A DNA stretch of 22,473 nucleotides from CAMCTV01 sp964420985 (GTDB lineage: Bacteria > Bacteroidota > Bacteroidia > Flavobacteriales_D > Sanyastnellaceae). The position numbers were made by a program, and so were the translations under genes. The stretch lies in the NCBI GenBank assembly GCA_964420985.1, contig CAYQUT010000036.1, positions 1 to 22,473 on the forward strand. Direction: 5' to 3'. The notes under the pieces were generated by a model. The model was given only the letters and a program-made list of their open reading frames with translations. It was not told the origin of the DNA and did not search any database. This document shows, piece by piece, positions 14,458 through 20,898 of this stretch (positions within the stretch are counted from its first letter, which is position 1; each line of letters opens with the position of its first letter).

Positions 14458-17007
14458 ATGGCCAATCTCACCGATTATTCACCAACCGTGGCTTGGCTGC
14501 GATCCAAACTTAAAAAAGACCAAAAGGTCTTTTTTGTTTATGGATTCCTTTTTGGTTTGTTATTTCCATTGATTGCTACGGTCTGGGAATGTTATTTTAC
14601 GGACGGTGAGATTTCCATGATGGGCATGATGGCCCAACAAATGTACACTCCCACTTTGTGGATTGTGGACTTGGCGCCTTTGGTGTTGGCGATTGTAGCA
14701 TCTTTTGCTGGAAAGGCATTGGATATCGCCAAACGCAAAACGGCAGAGTCGGATGCGCGTTACGTGGAGATGACCAAGCTTCGTGAAGTGGCCGATGCTG
14801 CCAACGCCGCAAAGAGTGAGTTCTTGGCCAATATGTCCCATGAAATCAGAACCCCAATGAATGCCATCATTGGGATGAGTTATTTGTTAAAGAAGACAGA
14901 GCTTTCAGAAAAACAAAGAGACTACAATCAAAAAATTGAAATGTCCGCAAAGAATCTTTTGCGCATCATTGATGATATTTTGGATTTCTCAAAAATAGAA
15001 GCCGGTAAATTAACTTTAGAACATACCAATTTGTTTTTGGACGAATTGATTTCAGAAGTGTCGGATACGGTTAATGTAAAACTTCAAAGCAAGAATGAGG
15101 TCGAGTTGGTGACCCAAATTGACAAAAATATTCCTCCTGTCATTTTGGGGGATAGCGTTCGATTGCGCCAAGTATTGTTGAATTTAACGGACAATGCCGC
15201 CAAGTTTACCCAGAAGGGGGAGGTGAAATTAAGTGCCAATTTGGTCAAGCAATTGCCATATGGAGTAATCATTCATTTTGCCATAGAAGACACCGGAATT
15301 GGTATCAGTGAAGAACAAGTGAAGAGGCTATTTTCTCCTTTTCAACAGGCGGATTTGTCTACCACAAGAAAATTTGGTGGAACAGGATTGGGGCTTGTGA
15401 TATGCAGAAGGATTGTGGAAATGATGGATGGAGAATTGGAGGTCGAGAGTGTTCAAGGAAAAGGTTCCAAATTTCATTTCAATGCCTTTTTTAACTTGAG
15501 CAATGAATCGGTGCTTTCTGAAGAAAGTGAAATGGAGTTGCGCGGCAAGAAGGCTTTATTGGTAGATGATTCTGAAACAGCACGAATGGTGTTGCACGAG
15601 ATGCTTTCTACCATGGGATTTAATGTATTGGTGGCCAAGGATGCATTTGAAGCCATAGAGATTTTTGAAACAGAACAAGTGTCCCATGAGCCACTCACTT
15701 TGATGGTTGTGGATTGGCAGATGCCAGGCATGGATGGATTGCAATTGGTCAGAGAAATCAAGGCCAAGGAAGGGCTAGAGGTTCCTTCTATTCTTATGGT
15801 CACTGCATACGGATTAGAATCTGTGAAAGAGGCGGCAAAGAATAAATTGGTGGATGGGGTTCTTTTGAAACCCATTAATATTTCTACCCTCAATGATAGC
15901 TTACACAGCATTCTTCATCTCAAAGGGAAAACAGCCAACGGCAACAACAAAGCTGAAGTGGTTTTAGACACCACCCAATTCAAGCAATTTTTGACAGGAA
16001 CCAAAGTGCTTTTGGTAGAAGACAATGACATCAATTTGGAGTTGGCCATTGAGCTATTAAAAGATATCGATATTGAAGTCCACACTGCACGGAATGGAAG
16101 AGAGGCTGTGGAGAAAGTACAATCTATGGAATTTGACGCCGTTCTCATGGACATCCAAATGCCAGAGATGGATGGATTGACAGCCACAAGGAAAATACGA
16201 GAAGACCAACGGTTTAAATCATTGCCCATTGTTGCGATGACTGCGCATGCCATGAAAGGTGAAAGGGAAAAGAGCATTGCAGCAGGAATGAATGATCACA
16301 TCACCAAGCCCATTGATCCCCCGGTTTTGTATCAAGCATTATTGAAGTACATCAAAGGCATGGATGCCAAAGGAGCGTCAGTGGATACCAAGGCCAATGA
16401 TGTAAAGTTGATCATTGAAGGACTGGATACAGAAGAGGGCATCAGGAGGATTGGTGGAAAGAAAGATGCTTACTTGAAGTTGCTGGCCACTTTTGTCAAA
16501 AATTACAACGACCTCTCCATCAAAATGAAGCCAATGGTTGAAAGACACCAATTGGCGGAATTAGCGGCCTTGCTCCATACATTGGCGGGAGTTTGCGGAA
16601 ATATTGGAGCCAAAGAAATTTACGGAGTGGTTTATCCTCTGTCTCATGGATTAAAGGCCGTTAGTCAAGAGCCAGGTAAATTGCTCAATATTCCTCAAAC
16701 CAAACAAATAGAGTGGATCATCGAACAAGTAAGTGAGCTGATTAAACGGATCAATAAGCAGCTTCCTGATGAGAAGCAGCAAGTTGCGGTGAAGCCAAAA
16801 ATGACCAGCGAAGATTGGATTTACGGGATCAATGAGTTGGCGCGTTTGGTGGCTGAACAAGATACCCAGGCGGTGGATCACTGTCATAAAATACTGGAGG
16901 TTTATCAATTGGATGAATCTCAAATGGAATTGTTTAAAAAGGTGATGTCTTTGATTGATGAATTTGAATTTGATCAGGCATTGGAAATTTTGAAAAATGA
17001 GCGTTAA
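14458..17007 (+). CDS. Membrane-bound hybrid histidine kinase with two receivers and HPt (BarA-like layout)
   Basis: An 849-residue phosphorelay kinase. Two membrane helices (about 24-44 and 66-86) are joined by some 20 residues, so there is almost no extracytoplasmic sensor. Then come HisKA with phosphoacceptor His128 (NMSHEIRTPMN); an ATPase domain with the N box (DNAAKFT), G1 (EDTGIGIS) and G2 (GGTGLGL); receiver 1 with Asp419 (VVDWQMPGMDG); receiver 2 with Asp565 (LMDIQMPEMDG); and an HPt domain with His707 (LLHTLAGVCGNIGA). About 70 further residues end FEFDQALEILKN, a helical tail I associate with such kinases. All catalytic and phosphoacceptor residues are present. The gene begins 3 nt after yceI, and its last 11 nt overlap the receiver-cyclase gene, a likely output of the relay. 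Confidence 0.95.
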   Translation: MANLTDYSPTVAWLRSKLKKDQKVFFVYGFLFGLLFPLIATVWECYFTDGEISMMGMMAQQMYTPTLWIVDLAPLVLAIVASFAGKALDIAKRKTAESDARYVEMTKLREVADAANAAKSEFLANMSHEIRTPMNAIIGMSYLLKKTELSEKQRDYNQKIEMSAKNLLRIIDDILDFSKIEAGKLTLEHTNLFLDELISEVSDTVNVKLQSKNEVELVTQIDKNIPPVILGDSVRLRQVLLNLTDNAAKFTQKGEVKLSANLVKQLPYGVIIHFAIEDTGIGISEEQVKRLFSPFQQADLSTTRKFGGTGLGLVICRRIVEMMDGELEVESVQGKGSKFHFNAFFNLSNESVLSEESEMELRGKKALLVDDSETARMVLHEMLSTMGFNVLVAKDAFEAIEIFETEQVSHEPLTLMVVDWQMPGMDGLQLVREIKAKEGLEVPSILMVTAYGLESVKEAAKNKLVDGVLLKPINISTLNDSLHSILHLKGKTANGNNKAEVVLDTTQFKQFLTGTKVLLVEDNDINLELAIELLKDIDIEVHTARNGREAVEKVQSMEFDAVLMDIQMPEMDGLTATRKIREDQRFKSLPIVAMTAHAMKGEREKSIAAGMNDHITKPIDPPVLYQALLKYIKGMDAKGASVDTKANDVKLIIEGLDTEEGIRRIGGKKDAYLKLLATFVKNYNDLSIKMKPMVERHQLAELAALLHTLAGVCGNIGAKEIYGVVYPLSHGLKAVSQEPGKLLNIPQTKQIEWIIEQVSELIKRINKQLPDEKQQVAVKPKMTSEDWIYGINELARLVAEQDTQAVDHCHKILEVYQLDESQMELFKKVMSLIDEFEFDQALEILKNER

Positions 17008-18022
17008 TACCAACATAGAACAATCAACCCTTTTAATCGTTGATGATTCTGTTGAGAATCTTCAATTGCTATCCGCATTACTCAAAGACCTGTATCGCAT
17101 TAAGGTGGCCAAGTCAGGAGAAAAGGCCCTGGAAATTGCACAACAAACACCTTCTCCAGATTTGATACTGTTGGATATCATGATGCCGGGTATGGATGGG
17201 TTCCAAGTTTGTGAGGTATTAAAAAGCAATGCAATAACCCAAGGTATTCCTGTTATTTTTCTAACGGCTTTGAATGAAGTAGCGGATGAGACCAAAGGAT
17301 TTCAAGTGGGAGGCGCTGACTTTATTGTCAAACCCTTTAATCCAGACATTGTAAAAGCCAGGATTAAAACACATTTGGAGTTGCAAGCAGAGCGAAAAAA
17401 ATCTGAAAGGTTGTTGAGCATTTTGCTACCTGAAAAGGTCATTCATGCCCTCATCCATGAAGGTCGTTACTTGCCAGAAAAGAGATCCAACGTTTCGATA
17501 CTATTTTGTGATTTTGTTGGATTTACAAGCATCAGTTCTACTCTGTCTCCTGAAAAATTGTTTGATGAGTTGACAGAGATTTTCACCGCTTTCGATGAGA
17601 TTTGTTTCGAGTTGGGTGGTACGCGCATCAAGACCATCGGAGATGCCTATATGGCTGCAACAGGCGTGCTGGAGCATGATGAGGAGCATGCCGCAAGAAT
17701 GGTAGAAATTGGGTTGCGTTTTATTCAATATTTGGAATCACGTAATGCTGATAATATGCTTCAATGGAACTGTCGGATTGGTGTTCACTCTGGTAGTGTC
17801 ATTGCTGGTATCGTTGGAAAATCGAGATTTATTTATGACGTGATGGGAGATGATGTCAACATTGCGGCACGTGTTGAAAGCGCAGGAACCAGCATGCGCG
17901 TGACCATCACAGACTATACAGCTTCTTTGATTGATAACGTTTTCATTACAGAGCCAGTAGGGAATGTGATGCTAAAGGGAAAGGGAGAGCGAATGCTCTA
18001 TCGTGTTATTGCTAAACGTTAA
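16997..18022 (+). CDS. Receiver-linked class III adenylate cyclase
   Basis: A 341-residue soluble protein. Residues about 10-125 are a CheY-like receiver with the acidic pair in LLIVDDS, acceptor Asp60 (LLDIMMPGMDG) and the conserved Lys in FIVKPFN. A short helical linker (about 126-160) leads to a class III nucleotide cyclase domain. Metal-binding aspartates are Asp172 (FCDFVGFTS) and Asp216 (IKTIGDAYMA). Lys212 and Asp281 (YDVMGDD) fit the ATP-selecting pair, and Asn288 and Arg292 (VNIAARVES) the transition-state residues. A catalytically complete cyclase that makes cAMP, controlled by phosphorylation, is expected. Its ATG overlaps the end of the kinase gene (11 nt), which implies coupled translation and a cognate pair. 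It is convergent with an HD hydrolase, with an 11-nt 3' overlap. Confidence 0.95.
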   Translation: MSVNTNIEQSTLLIVDDSVENLQLLSALLKDLYRIKVAKSGEKALEIAQQTPSPDLILLDIMMPGMDGFQVCEVLKSNAITQGIPVIFLTALNEVADETKGFQVGGADFIVKPFNPDIVKARIKTHLELQAERKKSERLLSILLPEKVIHALIHEGRYLPEKRSNVSILFCDFVGFTSISSTLSPEKLFDELTEIFTAFDEICFELGGTRIKTIGDAYMAATGVLEHDEEHAARMVEIGLRFIQYLESRNADNMLQWNCRIGVHSGSVIAGIVGKSRFIYDVMGDDVNIAARVESAGTSMRVTITDYTASLIDNVFITEPVGNVMLKGKGERMLYRVIAKR

Positions 18023-18605
18023 TCCGCTTCTTTATGTCCAACAGATGTTGCTGTTTTTGTTGGTTCCTGCGTTCTTGATTGTAAGCAGTATGAAATTGAT
18101 GTTTGTCTAAAAATACAACCTGTATTTCATCCCACTTGCGCTGATCATCCAACTCCCCACATGCCAACATCTCATTGAAAAGATCTAAGCTGATAGCAGG
18201 AAAATCTTCCCGACCCAAATAGTCAAGGTCTGCATCGCAAATGATTTGTTCCAATTTGTTTTTTGGATTCTGTGGCATCGTAGTCGCCAGAATGCAGGAT
18301 GAAATGATCTCAATAAAATTCAATGCTAAAACGCCATCTGCAGACGCTCTAAACATGTTAGCACTTTCCTCCTCATGCCCCTTGCGAACATTCAAAAAAC
18401 CTAAGTCATGAAAAAGTGCAGCTATTTTTAATGAATCAATATCCTCCTCAGAGCAACCCAATGCCTGTCCAATTTGAACGCATTGTTCAATCACGTCTTG
18501 GGTATGTCGCAAACCATGATAGGTATATCTACTGTCCAATTCTTGGGTCAGTAACGCAATTACTTTGGGGTAATGATGTTCGTAAAAGGATTGGAGTGAA
18601 TTCAT
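18012..18605 (-). CDS. HD-domain metal-dependent phosphohydrolase
   Basis: A 197-residue soluble protein with an intact HD motif set: His34 (GLRHTQDV), His66-Asp67 (ALFHDLGF), a further His77 (KGHEEES) and Asp124/Asp126 (CDADLDYLG). These would bind a one- or two-metal centre that hydrolyses phosphate esters. HD proteins of this size are usually annotated only as predicted HD superfamily phosphohydrolases, and the substrates vary (nucleotides, cyclic nucleotides, pyrophosphates). The gene faces the adenylate cyclase and overlaps it by 11 nt at the 3' ends, so a role in cAMP or nucleotide turnover is worth considering but unproven. The start is ATG 18603-18605, with TAAATTTG 10 nt upstream. 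The C-terminus is a basic, Gln-rich helix. Confidence 0.85.
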   Translation of the reverse strand: MNSLQSFYEHHYPKVIALLTQELDSRYTYHGLRHTQDVIEQCVQIGQALGCSEEDIDSLKIAALFHDLGFLNVRKGHEEESANMFRASADGVLALNFIEIISSCILATTMPQNPKNKLEQIICDADLDYLGREDFPAISLDLFNEMLACGELDDQRKWDEIQVVFLDKHQFHTAYNQERRNQQKQQHLLDIKKRINV

Positions 18606-18615
18606 CTTCTGCGCA

Positions 18616-18623
18616 CAAATTTA
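18616..18623 (-). promoter_or_regulatory. -7 box (TAAATTTG) for the HD hydrolase gene
   Basis: On the minus strand the bases read TAAATTTG, an exact TAnnTTTG match 10 nt before the HD gene ATG, predicting a very short leader. No clear TTG is seen at -33. Confidence 0.45.
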
Positions 18624-18650
18624 ATCAAAACTATTTTCCATGAACTTCCT

Positions 18651-18658
18651 TATTTTTA
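18651..18658 (+). promoter_or_regulatory. Possible -7 box (TATTTTTA) for the first universal stress gene
   Basis: TATTTTTA differs from TAnnTTTG only in its last base and ends 4 nt before ATG 18663. No -33 TTG is evident and the region is AT-rich, so chance is a real alternative. Confidence 0.3.
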
Positions 18659-18662
18659 CTGA

Positions 18663-19496
18663 ATGAAAATGAAAGGCATTCATAGAATTTTGGTCCCATG
18701 CGATTTAAAAGAGGAGAGCAAGGTTGCTTTGCACCACGCCGCAATTTTGGCTAAACCCAATGCTGCACACATTGTTCTCCTTCATTTAATAAAATCTGCT
18801 GATGAATCATCCAAAGCTGAATCTGAAATGCAATCATGGGTGCATGAGTTGCAGGGCATACATGCAGGAGAGGTTTCTTCACTGGTTGAAGTGGGCGACA
18901 TTGTGGATCAAATCGGTGAAATAGCCAACAGAGAGTCTTGTCAATTTGTGGTCATGCCAACCCATGGCATGAAAGGATGGCAAAAGATTACTGGAAGTCT
19001 AGCTTTGAAGGTTGTATCGCAATCCAAGTTGCCTTTTGTCATTGTGCAGCACAAGGATATTCATCCTGAAGGTTATCAAAAGGTTGTTGTACCGGTCAAT
19101 TTCAGACCGCAGATCATGGAGGAAATTCCATTTATTGTTCAATTGTCCAAGATGTTTCAGTCAGAGATATTCTTAATTGCACCTCCCCAAGAAAGTGAGA
19201 TGTACAATGAGTCGCTCTTGAAAGATGTTGAGACAGCATTTGAATCAGCACAAATTAAGTGGAGTATTCAGCACACAGAAAGCGGTAGCAACTTCATTCA
19301 TTCAACAGTAAGATACGCTGCGGCTGTGCAAGCCGATTTGGTTTGTGCAGTCAATTTTGCCTACGAGTATTTGTACACCTTATTCCCAAGAGCAGAAGAA
19401 GAAGAATTGATTTATAATGATGCTGAGATTCCTGTGATGTTGATTACTCCAGAGAAACAAGACGATGCAGTTTACACCGTGCCTTTGTGGCATTAA
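18663..19496 (+). CDS. Tandem-domain universal stress protein (first of a pair)
   Basis: A 277-residue cytoplasmic protein made of two UspA-like domains (about residues 1-135 and 140-265). The first begins with the strand HRILVPCDL and carries VMPTHGMKGWQKITGS. This corresponds to the Usp ATP-binding motif GxxGx8G(S/T), but with Pro replacing the first Gly, so nucleotide binding may be altered. The second half starts KVVVPVNF, and at the matching place has FAYEYLYTLFPRAEEEE with no glycine motif, so it is degenerate. Either ATG 18663 or ATG 18669 could be the start. The next gene begins 11 nt after its stop and is a paralogue, so the two probably arose by duplication and are co-expressed. Usp pairs of this size are common in Bacteroidota; their role here is unknown. 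Confidence 0.9.
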   Translation: MKMKGIHRILVPCDLKEESKVALHHAAILAKPNAAHIVLLHLIKSADESSKAESEMQSWVHELQGIHAGEVSSLVEVGDIVDQIGEIANRESCQFVVMPTHGMKGWQKITGSLALKVVSQSKLPFVIVQHKDIHPEGYQKVVVPVNFRPQIMEEIPFIVQLSKMFQSEIFLIAPPQESEMYNESLLKDVETAFESAQIKWSIQHTESGSNFIHSTVRYAAAVQADLVCAVNFAYEYLYTLFPRAEEEELIYNDAEIPVMLITPEKQDDAVYTVPLWH

Positions 19497-19507
19497 AATC
19501 AAAAGAT

Positions 19508-20344
19508 ATGTTTAAGATTATTGTTCCAACCGATTTTACATCTACGTCAGACAAAGCATTGGCTTATGCCATTGGTCTAAAGAAAACCCTTGAGGCGGAT
19601 GTTTTTTTATTGCACATTTTGAAAAAAGGAGGCAATGAAGCGGATGCACAAAAGCAATTGGATGAACAGATACACCGCCATTATGTGAATACTGCTGTCA
19701 AAGCGCAACCCATTTTAAAGGTGGGTAGTATTTTTGAGGACATCCCTGCTTTGGTCGAGCAAGAAAAAGGAGACCTCGTGGTGATGGGTACGCATGGTAT
19801 GAAGGGTCTGCAGCACTTGGTAGGAAGTCATGCACTTCGTGTGATTACTGATACCAAAGCACCGTTTATTGTTGTTCAAGACAACACGGTAATTGAGCCC
19901 CGAGTAAAGAAAATTTTGGTTCCCTTGGATTTGCACAAGGAAACAAAACAGAAAATTAAGTATACCGCAGACATCGCTGAGAAATTCAAAGCCAAAGTGG
20001 AAATTATCATTCCCAATGAGTCCGATGAGTTTTTAAGAAATCAACTGGAGCGCAACATGGCCTACTCAGAAGGATATTTTGAAGAAAGAGGTATTCCTTA
20101 TCATTCCACAGTGGCGCAGAGCAAGGGGGGATCTTTTGCCGATCAAGTTGTTGAACACGCAAAAAATTCCAAGATAGATTTGATTTGTATTTTGAACTTT
20201 GCCAATGAGAAATTGATTCATGCTTTTGGATCGGATGCAGAGCAGAAGGTCATCACCAATAGTGCAGCCATTCCCGTGATGGTACTGAATCCTGCGATTA
20301 CCAACCTTCACAATACGCGGAGCCTCATCGCACAATGGGGCTAA
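19508..20344 (+). CDS. Tandem-domain universal stress protein (second of a pair)
   Basis: A 278-residue cytoplasmic protein with two UspA-like domains. The first domain, starting FKIIVPTDF, has an intact ATP-binding motif in VMGTHGMKGLQHLVGSHA, unlike its upstream paralogue. The second domain starts KILVPLDL and ends IPVMVLNP, but lacks the glycine motif (FANEKLIHAFGSDAE). A single nucleotide-binding site per chain is therefore predicted, with the second half structural or regulatory. The frame extends to a GTG at 19487, inside the preceding gene. I prefer ATG 19508 because it places Met directly before the first beta strand and leaves an 11-nt gap. A strong terminator follows 18 nt after the stop and closes the two-gene unit. 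Confidence 0.92.
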   Translation: MFKIIVPTDFTSTSDKALAYAIGLKKTLEADVFLLHILKKGGNEADAQKQLDEQIHRHYVNTAVKAQPILKVGSIFEDIPALVEQEKGDLVVMGTHGMKGLQHLVGSHALRVITDTKAPFIVVQDNTVIEPRVKKILVPLDLHKETKQKIKYTADIAEKFKAKVEIIIPNESDEFLRNQLERNMAYSEGYFEERGIPYHSTVAQSKGGSFADQVVEHAKNSKIDLICILNFANEKLIHAFGSDAEQKVITNSAAIPVMVLNPAITNLHNTRSLIAQWG

Positions 20345-20362
20345 ACCAATATTTTTTTTATT

Positions 20363-20394
20363 AAAGGTGCACAGGTTGCACCTTTTTTTTTTTT
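20363..20394 (+). terminator. Rho-independent terminator after the universal stress genes
   Basis: A perfect hairpin AAAGGTGCA / TGCACCTTT with the 5-nt loop CAGGT is followed by an unbroken run of 12 T (20383-20394). The A-run before the stem would pair with the first Ts, so it could also work weakly in the opposite direction. It is the clearest terminator in the window. Confidence 0.9.
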
Positions 20395-20397
20395 GAC

Positions 20398-20481
20398 CTG
20401 GTCCGGCTATCCGTTTCAAGTCCTCGTGCGCTCCGCGCCCTGCGGGCTTTTCACTACTATCCGGGGTATATCGCGCTCAAC
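20398..20481. repeat. GC-rich intergenic element, probably a dispersed repeat
   Basis: A block of about 80 nt, far more GC-rich than its surroundings, lies between the terminator and the PadR promoter. It contains the direct repeat CTATCCG at 20407-20413 and 20457-20463, exactly 50 nt apart. The adjoining hairpins are GCGC-TCC-GCGC (20428-20438) and GCCC-TGC-GGGC (20437-20447); they share bases and cannot both form. No convincing reading frame crosses it. The layout (CTATCCG, GC-rich centre, CTATCCGGGG) resembles short interspersed elements I recall from intergenic regions of other Bacteroidota. Only one copy is in this window, so its repeat status is inferred. The rest of the 227-nt gap (20345-20571) holds only the terminator before it and the promoter after it. 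Confidence 0.5.
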
Positions 20482-20519
20482 TTTTTGGCGTCTTGTTTTT
20501 ATTTTAACAGTATTTTGTA

Positions 20520-20551
20520 TTGCATAGTACTGGTTTTAATTTATATCTTTG
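20520..20551 (+). promoter_or_regulatory. PadR-PspC operon promoter: TTG - 21 nt - TATCTTTG
   Basis: TATCTTTG at 20544-20551 is an exact TAnnTTTG match, with TTG at 20520-20522, 21 nt upstream. The predicted leader before ATG 20572 is about 17 nt. As PadR proteins often repress their own operons, this is the expected place for an operator, though I could not pick out a convincing palindrome. Confidence 0.6.
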
Positions 20552-20571
20552 CATCACCTAATCATTCAAGG

Positions 20572-20898
20572 ATGGACATTGAAAATGCAAAAGCACAGAT
20601 GCGTAAAGGGATACTGGAATATTGTATCCTGTCCGTTTTAAAGAAAGGGGAAGCTTATCCTTCCGATTTGCTTTCAGCACTAAAATCAGCACAATTGATA
20701 GTAGTAGAGGGAACCATTTATCCTATTCTTACTCGTCTAAAAAATGAAGGTTTATTGAATTACCGTTGGGAGGAAAGTACCCAAGGACCGCCCCGTAAAT
20801 ATTACGCTTTAACTCCTGAGGGCAAGTTGTTTTTAAAAGAGTTGAGCAAAACCTGGAATGAATTATCTAATGCCGTTAAAGAATTAACAAAACCATGA
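20572..20898 (+). CDS. PadR-family transcriptional regulator
   Basis: A 108-residue DNA-binding protein of the PadR family. A winged helix-turn-helix spans about residues 10-85: RKGILEYCILSVLKKGEAYP, then VVEGTIYPILTRLKNEGLL as recognition helix, then a wing with GPPRKYYALTPEGK. The C-terminal helix is short, as in the subfamily-1 members that form dimers. Its TGA overlaps the ATG of the PspC-domain gene (ATGA), so the two are almost certainly one operon. Such PadR-PspC pairs recur in Bacteroidota and related phyla, where the regulator is thought to control the membrane protein. A longer frame from TTG 20485 would add 29 hydrophobic residues, but it runs through the promoter and is rejected. 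Confidence 0.92.
   Translation: MDIENAKAQMRKGILEYCILSVLKKGEAYPSDLLSALKSAQLIVVEGTIYPILTRLKNEGLLNYRWEESTQGPPRKYYALTPEGKLFLKELSKTWNELSNAVKELTKP

Noticed and set aside
15474..15911. 145-codon minus-strand open frame inside the hybrid kinase
   Set aside because: It is antisense to the first receiver domain. The composition (Ser, Asn, Thr rich) is what the reverse of a receiver coding region gives.
13921..18605. Cyclase locus as an anti-phage cyclic-nucleotide system (Pycsar or CBASS-like)
   Set aside because: There is no nearby effector with a cyclic-nucleotide sensing domain (TIR, transmembrane or nuclease). The cyclase is joined to a receiver and coupled to a kinase, which points to ordinary signal transduction.
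20398..20481. GC-rich intergenic block as a CRISPR array or phage attachment site
   Set aside because: There are only two 7-nt repeat copies, with no spacers of even length, no cas genes, no integrase and no tRNA adjoining it.
20485..20571. Hydrophobic 29-residue N-terminal extension of the PadR protein, resembling a membrane anchor
   Set aside because: It would need a TTG start and covers the TTG-N21-TATCTTTG promoter. PadR proteins normally start where the ATG at 20572 puts them.
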